Assembly: GCF_020991005.1 (NCBI RefSeq)
Contig: NZ_JAJLLW010000009.1
Location: 1 to 64,000, forward strand
Length of the DNA stretch: 64,000 nt
Origin: Halomonas sp. CUBES01
GTDB lineage: Bacteria > Pseudomonadota > Gammaproteobacteria > Pseudomonadales > Halomonadaceae
Reading direction: 5' to 3'
The position numbers were made by a program, and so were the translations under genes. Shown here piece by piece: positions 53,566 through 64,000 of the stretch (positions are counted from its first letter, which is position 1; every line of letters starts with the position of its first letter). The notes under the pieces are model-generated. The model made no database searches. It was not told where the DNA came from and saw nothing but the letters and a program-made list of their open reading frames with translations.

Positions 53566-54369
53566 ATGACCCAACAGGCAACGCCTACGATTTTAACGCG
53601 CATTCTGGAACGCAAGGACCAGGAGGTGGCCGAGCGACGTCAGGCGGTGTCGGAAGCCGATCTGCTGACGCTGGGCGAGAAGCAGAGTGCGCCCCGGGGC
53701 TTTATCGACGCGCTGAACAAGCGCATCGCCGACGGCGACCCGGCGATCATTGCCGAGGTCAAGAAGGCCTCGCCCTCGAAAGGGGTGATTCGCGAGGCGT
53801 TTCACCCGGCGGATATCGCCAAGAGCTATGCCCAGGGCGGCGCGGCGTGTCTCTCCGTTCTCACCGATGCGGATTTTTTCCAGGGCCACGAAGACTATCT
53901 GATCGCCGCGCGTGATGCCTGTTCGCTGCCCGTGATTCGCAAGGATTTCATTACCCACGGCTACCAGGTCACCGAGGCGCGAGCGATCGGGGCTGACTGT
54001 ATTCTGCTAATCGTCGCCGCGCTGGACGACGCCCAGCTGCGTGACCTGAGCCAGCAGGCCAAGGCGCTGGGCATGGACGTGCTGGTGGAAGTCCACGATG
54101 CCGACGAGCTCGCCCGGGCGCTGACGTTGGATCTGCAGCTGGTGGGCATCAACAACCGCAATCTGCACACCTTCGAGACCAGCCTCAACACCACCCTGGA
54201 GCTGTTGCCGGGCATTCCTGAAGGCGTCACGGTGATTACCGAGTCGGGCATCGATACCCGCGACGATGTCGAGCTGATGCGCGACCATGAGATCAACGGC
54301 TTCCTGGTCGGCGAAGCCTTCATGCGCGATAGCGACCCCGGTGAGGCCCTCAAGCGGCTGTTCTTTTAA
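53566..54369 (+). CDS. trpC: Indole-3-glycerol-phosphate synthase
   Basis: 267 residues; monofunctional (no TrpF fusion, unlike enterics). TIM-barrel motifs: [43 protein letters not shown] and the C-terminal GFLVGEAFM. The start has AGAAGAGATCACC upstream; an in-frame open frame to 53452 is not used. Its stop overlaps that of the convergent RND permease. Confidence 0.97.
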   Translation: MTQQATPTILTRILERKDQEVAERRQAVSEADLLTLGEKQSAPRGFIDALNKRIADGDPAIIAEVKKASPSKGVIREAFHPADIAKSYAQGGAACLSVLTDADFFQGHEDYLIAARDACSLPVIRKDFITHGYQVTEARAIGADCILLIVAALDDAQLRDLSQQAKALGMDVLVEVHDADELARALTLDLQLVGINNRNLHTFETSLNTTLELLPGIPEGVTVITESGIDTRDDVELMRDHEINGFLVGEAFMRDSDPGEALKRLFF

Positions 54370-57300
54370 CCCGCCTGGCGTTTCGTCCGCCAGCTGAGCA
54401 CCGCCACGGTAAGCGCCGGCAGAAAGGTGACGGTGACGATGGCGGTGCCCAGCAGCCCGAACAGCACGATGGCGCCGACGCCGCGATACAGCTCGGTGCC
54501 CTCGCCGGGTAGAAACACCAGCGGCGATAGCCCGCACAGCGTGGTCAAGGTGGTCATGGCAATGGGCCGCAGGCGGCTCTCCACGGCGCTGTATACCGCA
54601 TCGCGTACGTCCATGGTCGTCTCGCGCAGGTTGATGCGTGCCTGATGGACGACCAGTATCGGGTTGTTGACCACAGTGCCCATGAGGATCAAAAAGCCCA
54701 ACATGGTGATCATGTCGAAAGGCTGGCTGATGGCGTTCAAGCCGATACGCGGCAGCATCGCTCCCACGCTGTTCATCAGCCACAGACCGACAATCCCCCC
54801 GGCGGCGCCGAGGGGGATGGTCGCCAGAATCAGCAGCGGATAGCCCCAGTGGGCAAAAATCGCTACCAGCAATAAATACACGATCGCCAGGGCAATCAAG
54901 CCGTTGCCGGTGAGAGACTGGCGGGTGGCATCGAGCTGGTCGCCCGCACCGCTTACCGTGATATCGATACCGCCAGGTAGTTCGCCCTGATCGCGCATGG
55001 GCTCGATCACTTCGCGCTGCATGCGTTCGATACCCGCTTCCAGCGCCACGCTGCGCGGTGGGATCACATTCAGGGTCACGCTGCGCCGGCCATCGACCCG
55101 GCGTAGGGTGGCGGTGCCAACGGTTTCTTCGATATCGGCGACGTCGTTCAGTGGTACGTTGAAGCCGGCAGGCGTATGCAAGGGCAGGCTGGCCAGACGG
55201 TCGAGGTCGATATCGCCGGCCTCCGGGCCATAGCCGTAAAGATCAATCTTCTCATCGCCGAGGTAAAAATCGTCCAGGTACGACCCGTTGGTCAGCACGG
55301 CAATCGCGGTGCCCAGAGCCTCGGTATCAAAGCCCAGCTCGGCGGCGCGCTCCCAGTCCGGATAAATCTCGATCAACGGCTGGCCCAGATCCAGCGCCGA
55401 AGGGCGCGATTGAATACGCGGGTTGTCGAAGGTCGCCTGGGCGCGTTCGTAAATACGATTGGCCGTTGCGTAGAGGGTTTCCAGGTCATTACCGGCAATA
55501 TCCAGCGTGATGCTGCGCGTGCCGCCGTCGTTACTCGAGATGATCGAGCCGCGCGCGGCAAAGGCGCGCATATCCGGGTAGGCCTCGTAGCGTGTGGTGA
55601 GCGCGTCCATCAGCGCCTCGATATGATTGGGGTCGATGGTTTCGGCAATGATGCGCAGGCTCTGCGCTTCGGCCTGGATGCCCATGGTGCGGATGGGGGG
55701 CACGTCGGTGTCGCCGCGCTCAAAGTCCTCAGGGTCGGCGCCGACGTGGGGTTCGAGTTCGCGCTGCAGGTCCTGGGCGATGGCGTCCATGGTGGCGAGG
55801 TTGTAGCTTGCCGGGGCGTTCATGCTGGCGAAGGTCTTGGCTTCCTCGCCCTCGGGCAGGTATTCCGCAGGCGGCGTCAGCCCGACAAAAATCGCCACGC
55901 CGCCGACGATGCCCAACACCACGGCCGCCGTGCGCCGCGCCGTGCTTTTGATCATGCGGTCGACCACCCACAGGCAGGCGCTCATCCAGCGCGGGCGAGT
56001 GCCATTGCCGTTATCGCGGCCCCGGAAATCGATATGCGCGCCGAGCGTGGGGATGACGGTAATGGCGACCACCATCGAGACCAGGATCGAAGTGGAGATC
56101 GCCACGGCAATATCGGAATACAGCTGGCCGGCTTCCTGCTCGATAAAGAAAATCGGCACAAACACCAGAATCGTGGTCAGCGTCGAGGCGAGCACGGCCG
56201 ACCAGACCTGCTTGACGCCTTCAAGCGCCGCCTGGAAACGGGCCAGCCCGCGCCGCCGTTGGGTCTCGATACTTTCGAGCACGACAATGGTGTTGTCGAT
56301 GGTCATGCCGATGGCAAAGGCCACCCCGGCCAGGGAAATTACGTTCAGGGTGCGCCCGGCAAGCAGAAGGCCGAGAAATGCCGCAATGGTACAGATGGGA
56401 ATGCCGATGATGCCGGCAAAGGTGGCTCGCGCCGAGCGCAGGAAGGCGTACATCACCAGGGTGGCAAACAGCGCCCCCAGGCCCAGGTTGACCCAGACGT
56501 TGGCAATCGAGGACTCCACGTAGCGCACGTCGTCGCTTGAGAGGGTGATCTGCATGCCCTGTTCGGCCATCAGGCCCTCATTCAACGCGTCCACCTCGTC
56601 CAGCATGGCGCGCTTGATGTCGATGACGTTGGCCCCCGGCTCGCGACGCACCTGAACGCTCAAAACCGGCTCGCCAGTCGAGTTGTACGAGCGCGAGGTC
56701 AGCTCGGCGTAGGACTGCTGCACCTCGGCAACGTCGCCAAGCCGCGTCACCTCATCGCCCTGGCGGTCAAGGATCAGCGCTTCCAGACTTTCGACATCCT
56801 CGAAGCGCCCGACGGTGCGCAGCAGGTAGCGGCGCTTGCCGCTTTCCAGGTGGCCACCGGAGACGTCCTGGTTGCGTGCCCGTAATGCGTTCTGGATATC
56901 GCTGATGCTGATGTCGCGGGCGGCGAGGGCGTCGGGGTCGAGCAGCAGCTGCATCTGCCGTTCGGCGCCGCCGGAGACGGTGACCTCCGACACGCCGCTG
57001 ACGCTTTCCATGCGCGGGCGCACGTTATCTTCCAGATAGTCGCGCATGGCCGGCATATCCAGATCGCGCGGGTTGCCTTCGCGGGAGCCGACGTTGAAGT
57101 ACATGAAGGCATTGGCCGAAAACGAATTGGCGACGATGCGCGGCTGGTCAACGTTGGTGGGGTAGGAGGGCACCTGGCTCAGGGCGTTGTTGACCCGAAT
57201 GAGCGTTTCGGTGAGGTCAACGCCAAACGGAAATTCCAGCTCAACCTCGGCGCTGCCGCTGCTGGCGGTGGATTCCATACGCTGCAGGTTGGGGACGTTG

Positions 57301-57509
57301 CGTAAATACTCTTCCTGCTCGATGAGGATATCCTTTTCGATATCCTGCGGGTTGGCACCGGCCCACTGGGTTTCAACGCCAATCACCCGGGTTTCCAGGT
57401 CGGGAATCATTTGCACGGGAATCCGCCAGATGGCGGCAATGCCCACGATCAGCAGAATCAGGGTGACGACACTGACCAAAATGCCGTGACGGATGATGGC
57501 GGCAAACAT
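54366..57509 (-). CDS. RND efflux permease, second system
   Basis: 1047 residues of the RND superfamily (AcrB-like topology, twelve membrane segments with two periplasmic loops). TM4 reads [15 protein letters not shown], with D405-N406 in place of the Asp-Asp of the HAE1 pump at 27148-30261; this Asp-Asn variant is common in other RND branches. The C-terminal half has [26 protein letters not shown] lies upstream of the ATG, 18 bp after its adaptor gene. Substrate unknown; no outer-membrane channel nearby. Confidence 0.91.
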   Translation of the reverse strand: MFAAIIRHGILVSVVTLILLIVGIAAIWRIPVQMIPDLETRVIGVETQWAGANPQDIEKDILIEQEEYLRNVPNLQRMESTASSGSAEVELEFPFGVDLTETLIRVNNALSQVPSYPTNVDQPRIVANSFSANAFMYFNVGSREGNPRDLDMPAMRDYLEDNVRPRMESVSGVSEVTVSGGAERQMQLLLDPDALAARDISISDIQNALRARNQDVSGGHLESGKRRYLLRTVGRFEDVESLEALILDRQGDEVTRLGDVAEVQQSYAELTSRSYNSTGEPVLSVQVRREPGANVIDIKRAMLDEVDALNEGLMAEQGMQITLSSDDVRYVESSIANVWVNLGLGALFATLVMYAFLRSARATFAGIIGIPICTIAAFLGLLLAGRTLNVISLAGVAFAIGMTIDNTIVVLESIETQRRRGLARFQAALEGVKQVWSAVLASTLTTILVFVPIFFIEQEAGQLYSDIAVAISTSILVSMVVAITVIPTLGAHIDFRGRDNGNGTRPRWMSACLWVVDRMIKSTARRTAAVVLGIVGGVAIFVGLTPPAEYLPEGEEAKTFASMNAPASYNLATMDAIAQDLQRELEPHVGADPEDFERGDTDVPPIRTMGIQAEAQSLRIIAETIDPNHIEALMDALTTRYEAYPDMRAFAARGSIISSNDGGTRSITLDIAGNDLETLYATANRIYERAQATFDNPRIQSRPSALDLGQPLIEIYPDWERAAELGFDTEALGTAIAVLTNGSYLDDFYLGDEKIDLYGYGPEAGDIDLDRLASLPLHTPAGFNVPLNDVADIEETVGTATLRRVDGRRSVTLNVIPPRSVALEAGIERMQREVIEPMRDQGELPGGIDITVSGAGDQLDATRQSLTGNGLIALAIVYLLLVAIFAHWGYPLLILATIPLGAAGGIVGLWLMNSVGAMLPRIGLNAISQPFDMITMLGFLILMGTVVNNPILVVHQARINLRETTMDVRDAVYSAVESRLRPIAMTTLTTLCGLSPLVFLPGEGTELYRGVGAIVLFGLLGTAIVTVTFLPALTVAVLSWRTKRQAG

Positions 57510-57527
57510 GCGCGAGGGCGCTCCTTG

Positions 57528-58604
57528 TTAATCGTCGTCGATAAGAGACAAGGTCTGCCCCTCTTCCAGGCGTTCGTTGCCGACCACAATGACGCGATCG
57601 CCCGCCTCGATACCGTCCAGCACCGCAACGTTGCCTTCGTGGCCGCTGCCGATCTCCACGCGCTGTTCATAGGCGCGCCATGCGTCGTCTTCCTGGCGGG
57701 CCAGCCATACGCTCACGCTGCCGTCCGGGCGGCGGATCAAGGCATCGCGGGGGACGCTTGGGCCTGTCTCGCCTTCAAGCAACAGCCGCCCTTCGAGCGC
57801 CATGCCGGGCAGCAGGCTGAGGGCTTCAGCAGACTCGGCGCGCAACAGGAACTGGCGGCTGGTGGCGTCCTGGGGTACCCGTGCCTGGGGGCGGGCGGCG
57901 TACCATCGGGTATCGCCTTCCAGCCGGATCTCGAGAGTGGCGTCATCCATGCGGCCATAGGCCGAGAAAGGCACAGGGAAGTCCAGTCTCAAGGCGTCAA
58001 TGTCGACCAGCGTCATCAGGGTGTCCCCGGGCGTGACCCATTCGCCCAGCTCGCTGTCGCGCTGGGTGATCAGCGCATCGAAGGGCGCGGTGATGGTGTG
58101 GCGGGAGATACGAAGCTCCCAGAGCGCGTACTCGGTCTGCCGGGCGTCTAGAAGGGCTTCGGCGGCGGCCAGCGAGTTTTGCCGCCGGCGCTGTTCGCTG
58201 GCCGCAATATTTTGCTGCGCGGATAGCTGATTGGCTTCGTTCAGGCGCTGGCGGGCATCGTCGCGATCGGCGCGGGCCTGATCGATATTGGCCTGGGCGC
58301 GCTGGCGCTCCAGTTCGGCTTCACGGCTATCCAGTGCCATCAGCCGTTCACCCTGGCTGACCCGGTCGCCGAGGGCGACGTCAAGGGACGCGACCTGGCC
58401 CGCTTCGGCGCTGGAAAGCTGCGAGGTGCGCGGGGCGGAAACGCTACCGGTCAGACGCAGCGTCTCGATACGCGGGGTGTATTCAACCCGCTGGGTTTCG
58501 ACTCGGGCGTCCTGTGCGGCGGCCACGCCGATGCCACCCATCAGCAGGGCCAGTGTCTTGGCGCACGCCCGAAGGGCGCGAGCGATGGTCAACAATCGTC
58601 GCAA
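57528..58604 (-). CDS. RND efflux periplasmic adaptor, second system
   Basis: 358 residues from TTG, chosen because it yields a full signal peptide (1-31, cleavage near AAA) and has GGGGA upstream; the next ATG would give none. A lipoyl half-motif (LGDRVSQGERLMALDSR), alpha-hairpin with long Gln/Arg/Ala helices (95-150), the returning half (ITAPFDALITQRDSELGEWV) and barrel follow MFP order. Works with the permease encoded next to it. Confidence 0.88.
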   Translation of the reverse strand: MRRLLTIARALRACAKTLALLMGGIGVAAAQDARVETQRVEYTPRIETLRLTGSVSAPRTSQLSSAEAGQVASLDVALGDRVSQGERLMALDSREAELERQRAQANIDQARADRDDARQRLNEANQLSAQQNIAASEQRRRQNSLAAAEALLDARQTEYALWELRISRHTITAPFDALITQRDSELGEWVTPGDTLMTLVDIDALRLDFPVPFSAYGRMDDATLEIRLEGDTRWYAARPQARVPQDATSRQFLLRAESAEALSLLPGMALEGRLLLEGETGPSVPRDALIRRPDGSVSVWLARQEDDAWRAYEQRVEIGSGHEGNVAVLDGIEAGDRVIVVGNERLEEGQTLSLIDDD

Positions 58605-58678
58605 GATGATTCCCCGGCTCTAGGATTGCGCCCAGCATGCCAGAATCAAACGGTCGGTTGGCGTTGGTCGTCTCAACG

Positions 58679-61600
58679 CTACCCGCGCTTGAGCGCGCTC
58701 AATAGCGCCTGCAGCGGGTGAGGCAGTATCTGGCTTGAGTAACGTTTCACCTGGCTGCGACAGGAGTAGCCTGTCGCCAGAAGCTTGCCCGTATTTTCCT
58801 CGGCTTCCACCTGCGGCTGCCAGGACTGCGCGTAGATGGTCTTTGAGGTCGCTACGTTGCGGGTTTCATGGCCGTAGGTGCCGGACATACCGCAGCAGCC
58901 AGTGCTGACCAGCTCAAGCTCCAGCCCGAAGGCCGCGAATACCTGCTGCCACGCCTTGGGAGATCCCGGCGCATTGGTGCTTTCGGTGCAGTGGGAAAGC
59001 AGCTTGAAGCTGGGGTCGCTCAGTTCCACCGGGCGGCTAGGCAGGGTGTTGAGGCGGGTGGCCAGCCACTCCTGGAGCATCAGCACCTCGGGCACCGCCG
59101 CGCTGCCCAGCGATTTGACGTACTCCTGGCGGTAGGTGAGGGTCATCGCCGGGTCGATGCCCACCAGGGGGATGTCAAAGTGCGCCAGGGTGCGCAGGCG
59201 CTCGGCCTGTTTCCGCGCCGTGCGTTCGAACGCTCCCAGGAAACCTTGGACGTGCAGCGGCTTGCCGTTGGCGGAAAACGGCATGACGAACACCCGCAGG
59301 TTGAGCCGCGACAGCAGCTCGACGATATCCATCACCAGCTTGGCTTCAAAGTGGCTGGTGAACGCGTCCTGCACGATGATCACGCTGTTGGCGCGCTGCT
59401 GTTCGGTGAGCAGCGCAAGCGAGGTCGGTGTGGCTTCGGCCACCCCCCAGGCGCGCAGTTTCTTTTTCAGGTTGGCCCGGGACAGCGCCGGGGAGTCGCT
59501 GATGCCGACGCCTTTGCGCATCAACTGCTCGACCCAGTGCTGGCCCATGATGGCGTTGTACAGCGGGGCGGCTCTGGCAAAGGTCGGCAACATGAACTCG
59601 GTGCCGCCGATCACGTAATCACGCAGCGGCCGCAGATAGCGTCCGTGGTAGACCTCCAGAAACTGCGAGCGAAACTGCGGCACGTTGACCTTTACGGGGC
59701 ACTGCCCGGCGCAGGATTTGCACGCCAGACAGCCCGCCATGGCGTCGTAGACGTCATGGGAATAGTCGTGGTGCTGCCTGCGGCTCAGCGTGTTGGCTAT
59801 GCGCCGCGGGAAGTGCTTGATAAAACCCCAGCCGCCTTCGGCTTTTTTCCTGCGCGACTCTTCCACCACGTCGATACCCGCATTGGACTGCAGGCGTAGC
59901 CACTCACGGATCAAACTGGCGCGGCCCTTGGGGGAATGGCGGCGGTCGTGGGTGGCCTTCCAGGAAGGGCACATGGGGTCATCGACGTCGTAGTTGTAGC
60001 AGGCACCGTTGCCGTTGCAGTAGACCGCGGCGTCGTAGGCCTGCCAGGCGCGCTCGTCGATGGTGCGATCGAGCTGGCCGCGCATCGGCACCGCGTCGAT
60101 GGCCAGTAGCTCCGGGTCGTGTTCCCGGGCAATCAGCTCGCCCTTGTCCGATGGCGAGGCAATCTTGCCGGGGTTGAGCTGGTTATAGGGGTCAAAGGCC
60201 GCTTTGACCCGCTGCAGGCTGGGGTAGAGCCTGCCGAAAAATTGGGGGCCGTACTCCGAGCGCACGCCCTTGCCGTGCTCGCCCCATAGCAGCCCGCCGT
60301 AGCGCTGGGTCAGCGCCGCCACTTCGTCGGAGATCTCGCGGATCAGTGCTTCCTGGGCGGGGTCTTTCATATCTAGCGCCGGGCGCACGTGCAATACCCC
60401 GGCATCCACGTGGCCAAACATGCCGTAGTCAAGCCCTCGGGCATCCAGTGCGGCGCGAAACTCGGTAATGTAATCGGCTAGATGCTCCGGCGGCACGGCG
60501 GTGTCTTCCACAAACGCCAGCGGGCGCTTTTCGCCCTGCACGTTGCCCAGCAGGCCCACCGAGCGCTTGCGCATGCCGTAGACGTGCTGAATCTGCGCGC
60601 GGCCTTCGGCGAGCGTATAGCCCAGCCGCTCGACGGTCGTATCCCGCCCCAGGTGCTCGGTAAAGGTGCGCACGCGTTCGGCGAGGGCCTCTGGATCATC
60701 GTCGTTGAACTCGACCAGGTTAATGCCGCGAATGGCGGTGTCACCGGCCGGAAAAAATTCGGCCACGCTGTCCCATACGAAGTCGTCCATGGCGAGTTGC
60801 AGCACGGTGTCGTCGATGGTTTCGATGGACGTGGGGCGAGCGCTCGACGCCATCAGCGCCTTGGCATCGCGCAGGGCCTCCATAAAGCCGGGATAGCGCA
60901 CATTGACCAGCGTCGAGTGCTTGGGGATCGGCAGTACATTGAGCACGGCCTCGTTGAGAAACCCGAGCGAGCCTTCCGCGCCGCACAGTAAGCTGTTGAG
61001 GTTGAGCTGGCCGCTATCGTCACGCAGGTGGGCGAGGTCGTAGCCGGTCAGGCAGCGGTTGAGCGGCGGAAAGGTGGCGTCGATGAGTTCGCGCTGCTGG
61101 TCGATAATCTCGGCGGCGGTGGCGTGGACCCGGCCGAGGATGCCGTCTTGCGCGCATTCAGCGGTTTCTTCTTCAACGCTCAGCGGGCGGCTATGTAAGT
61201 GCTTACCCCCCAGCAGCACCGTGTCGAGCTCAAGCACGTGGTCGCGGGTCTTTCCGTATTCGCAGCTGCCCTGGCCGCTGGCGTCGGTGGCAATCATGCC
61301 GCCGATCGTCGCGCGGTTGGAGGTGGACAGTTCCGGCGCGAAAAACAGCCCGTGAGGCTTGAGCGCGGCGTTGAGCTGGTCTTTGACCACGCCCGCCTGG
61401 ACGCGCACCCGGCGATTATCCGCGTCGATCTCGATAATCTGGTTCATGTGGCGGGAAACATCCACCACGATGCCGTCGGTCAGCGACTGGCCGTTGGTGC
61501 CGGTACCGCCCCCACGTGGGGTGAGCACGATATCGCGATGGGGGACTTCGCCGGCCAGCTTGGCCAGCCGCTCCAGGTCTTCGGCGTGCCGAGGGAAGAC

Positions 61601-61777
61601 TGCCGCCTGGGGAAGACGCTGGTAAATCGAGTTATCCGTCGCCAGCACCGTGCGGTTCGCGTAGTCGGGGGCAATCTCGCCTTCGAAGCCGCGCGTTCTG
61701 AGGGCTTCGAGAAAGCGCACGTAGTGAGTGCCCAGGCGTTCAAATGGCGCGGTACGCGAGTCCAGAGCTGCAATCAT
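58679..61777 (-). CDS. ydiJ: YdiJ-type FAD/Fe-S D-2-hydroxyacid dehydrogenase
   Basis: 1032 residues, similar to E. coli YdiJ (1018) along its whole length. N-terminal FAD-binding domain with TPRGGGTGTNGQSL (87-100), FAD-oxidase C-domain (LWGEHGKGVRSEYGP), a ferredoxin-like cysteine set (CNGNGACYNYD near 590, CLACKSCAGQCP near 680) and C-terminal cysteine-rich domains (STGCCGMSGTYGHE near 960). Oxidises D-2-hydroxyglutarate in studied homologues. A weak ribosome-binding site precedes it. Last gene after DUF4202 on the minus strand. Confidence 0.93.
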   Translation of the reverse strand: MIAALDSRTAPFERLGTHYVRFLEALRTRGFEGEIAPDYANRTVLATDNSIYQRLPQAAVFPRHAEDLERLAKLAGEVPHRDIVLTPRGGGTGTNGQSLTDGIVVDVSRHMNQIIEIDADNRRVRVQAGVVKDQLNAALKPHGLFFAPELSTSNRATIGGMIATDASGQGSCEYGKTRDHVLELDTVLLGGKHLHSRPLSVEEETAECAQDGILGRVHATAAEIIDQQRELIDATFPPLNRCLTGYDLAHLRDDSGQLNLNSLLCGAEGSLGFLNEAVLNVLPIPKHSTLVNVRYPGFMEALRDAKALMASSARPTSIETIDDTVLQLAMDDFVWDSVAEFFPAGDTAIRGINLVEFNDDDPEALAERVRTFTEHLGRDTTVERLGYTLAEGRAQIQHVYGMRKRSVGLLGNVQGEKRPLAFVEDTAVPPEHLADYITEFRAALDARGLDYGMFGHVDAGVLHVRPALDMKDPAQEALIREISDEVAALTQRYGGLLWGEHGKGVRSEYGPQFFGRLYPSLQRVKAAFDPYNQLNPGKIASPSDKGELIAREHDPELLAIDAVPMRGQLDRTIDERAWQAYDAAVYCNGNGACYNYDVDDPMCPSWKATHDRRHSPKGRASLIREWLRLQSNAGIDVVEESRRKKAEGGWGFIKHFPRRIANTLSRRQHHDYSHDVYDAMAGCLACKSCAGQCPVKVNVPQFRSQFLEVYHGRYLRPLRDYVIGGTEFMLPTFARAAPLYNAIMGQHWVEQLMRKGVGISDSPALSRANLKKKLRAWGVAEATPTSLALLTEQQRANSVIIVQDAFTSHFEAKLVMDIVELLSRLNLRVFVMPFSANGKPLHVQGFLGAFERTARKQAERLRTLAHFDIPLVGIDPAMTLTYRQEYVKSLGSAAVPEVLMLQEWLATRLNTLPSRPVELSDPSFKLLSHCTESTNAPGSPKAWQQVFAAFGLELELVSTGCCGMSGTYGHETRNVATSKTIYAQSWQPQVEAEENTGKLLATGYSCRSQVKRYSSQILPHPLQALLSALKRG

Positions 61778-61865
61778 AATTGATCAGGCCGTCACTGCCG
61801 AAAGCGGAAAAGAGAAGACAGCTACTTTACCTCAGCGGCGTCGCCGGTGCATCAGGACGGCGGCG

Positions 61866-62456
61866 TTATGCCTCGCCCAACGCTTCCTCGACCAGCGCGG
61901 CAGACGCCGCTGACATGGGCAGCGACAAGGCCAGTTCGTGGGCGCGCGGCGACATCTTGCCCCAGGTTTTCTGCACGATACGCACCATATGGTCGTGTTC
62001 TACCTTGCGCGAGAAGTCGGCGAAGTAGTTTTCCAGAAACACCAGGCAGGCGCAGTCCTCCAGCGCCTGCACCTCGGGGTCGCGGCCCAGACCTTTCTTG
62101 CCGATCATCGCCGCGACGCGCTGGGCCTCCTCGGCGCTGTAGCCGGCTTCCTCCATCAGCCGGGCGGTGGTCTCGCCCGCCCGCTTGCCCTGGTCGCGCC
62201 GCCAGGTCAAATAGCCCACCCGTCCTTTATCGTAGTCTTCGCGGGGGACCTGCCAGCGCTGCAAGTGCTGGGCGCGTACCGCCAGTTGCAATAGCTCGCC
62301 GGGTGCAGCGTAGATGGGCGTCAGCCACTTGCTCATGCGCTGGGCGTAGGCCAGTTCCTGGGGCATGGTGGTTCCGTCCTTGAGCGTGGTCGTACGCGGG
62401 TCCTGTGCGTGAAGGCCATCGATGGCGTCAAGGGTTTTTTCAAAGGCGGTGGTCAT
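61866..62456 (-). CDS. DUF4202 domain protein
   Basis: 196 residues, no signal peptide or membrane segment. FEKTLDAIDGLHAQDP, ELAYAQRMSKWL, LAVRAQHLQRWQVPREDYDKGRVGYLTWR and CACLVFLENYF are the conserved blocks of the family. The scattered His and Asp recall a helical metal-dependent fold, but that is speculation. It is upstream of ydiJ on the same strand (88-bp gap) and divergent from serS. Confidence 0.87.
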   Translation of the reverse strand: MTTAFEKTLDAIDGLHAQDPRTTTLKDGTTMPQELAYAQRMSKWLTPIYAAPGELLQLAVRAQHLQRWQVPREDYDKGRVGYLTWRRDQGKRAGETTARLMEEAGYSAEEAQRVAAMIGKKGLGRDPEVQALEDCACLVFLENYFADFSRKVEHDHMVRIVQKTWGKMSPRAHELALSLPMSAASAALVEEALGEA

Positions 62457-62571
62457 AAAGGCTCGCTTGGCGGGTCAAGGTCGATAAATTTCATGTTAGC
62501 AGCGAAACCGCTCAGCGTTGAAATGGTGAATACGTGCGATGGCTTATGCAGCCAGTGCTGTACGCCCGTAG

Positions 62572-64000
<1,429 letters not shown>

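Noticed and set aside
55176-56540. 454-codon open frame antisense to the second RND permease
   Set aside because: Shadow of a GC-rich coding region; composition dominated by Gly, His, Arg and Gln.

Overview
The window is a high-GC, gene-dense chromosomal segment from a gammaproteobacterium, most likely Halomonadaceae (Halomonas-like). This is inferred from gene order and protein resemblance, not from any search. The block TPR lipoprotein-lolB-ispE-tRNA-Gln-prs-rplY-pth-ychF, divergent from hemA-prfA-prmC-(lrp)-moeB, is the order known from Pseudomonas and its relatives. I see no insertion sequences, prophage, CRISPR array or replication origin. Nearly all of it reads as core genome.

Layout. 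1-313: three tandem tRNA-Asn genes. 518-4636: an orphan ArsR regulator, the Prc protease, an M18 aminopeptidase and tRNA-Met. 4711-13356 (minus): mltF, ychF, pth, rplY, prs, tRNA-Gln, ispE, lolB and a TPR lipoprotein. 13559-18090 (plus): hemA, prfA, prmC, lrp, moeB. 18092-19444: two divergent bactofilin-like genes. 19479-21797 (minus): ahpC-ahpF. 22126-26301 (plus): potF-potG-potH-potI polyamine importer. 26310-27059: a CPXCG small protein and a DUF3617 protein. 27148-31328 (minus): an RND efflux pump with its adaptor. 31527-34874: a BaiN/HI0933-type flavoprotein, a YqjD-YqjE-YqjK-like membrane trio and phospholipase A. 35027-41165: a very large MscS-type channel, tlyA and an unassigned 679-residue protein. 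41431-43737: DUF1820, SH3/coiled-coil protein, tpm, YajG-like lipoprotein. 43790-47601 (minus): cysP-cysT-cysW-cysA sulfate importer. 47887-51648: rpe, ndh, gph and an orphan metal-binding lipoprotein-type receptor of Mn/Fe signature. 51879-54369: trpG-trpD-trpC. 54366-58604 (minus): a second RND pump with adaptor. 58679-62456 (minus): YdiJ-type D-2-hydroxyacid dehydrogenase and DUF4202. 62662-63939: serS.

How the genes work together. Much of the window serves translation (tRNAs, prfA, prmC, pth, rplY, tlyA, serS, ychF), precursors (prs, ispE, hemA, trpGDC, moeB), the envelope (mltF, prc, lolB, pldA, mechanosensitive channel, bactofilins, two RND pumps) and uptake of polyamines, sulfate and probably Mn/Fe. 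The least explained pieces are the 679-residue protein co-translated with tlyA, which carries a papain/calpain-like Gln-Cys...His...Asn arrangement; the bactofilin pair around a long inverted repeat; and several inverted or direct repeats in intergenic regions that look like operators or intercistronic RNA hairpins. Several convergent gene pairs abut or overlap at the stop codons, leaving no room for a terminator between them.
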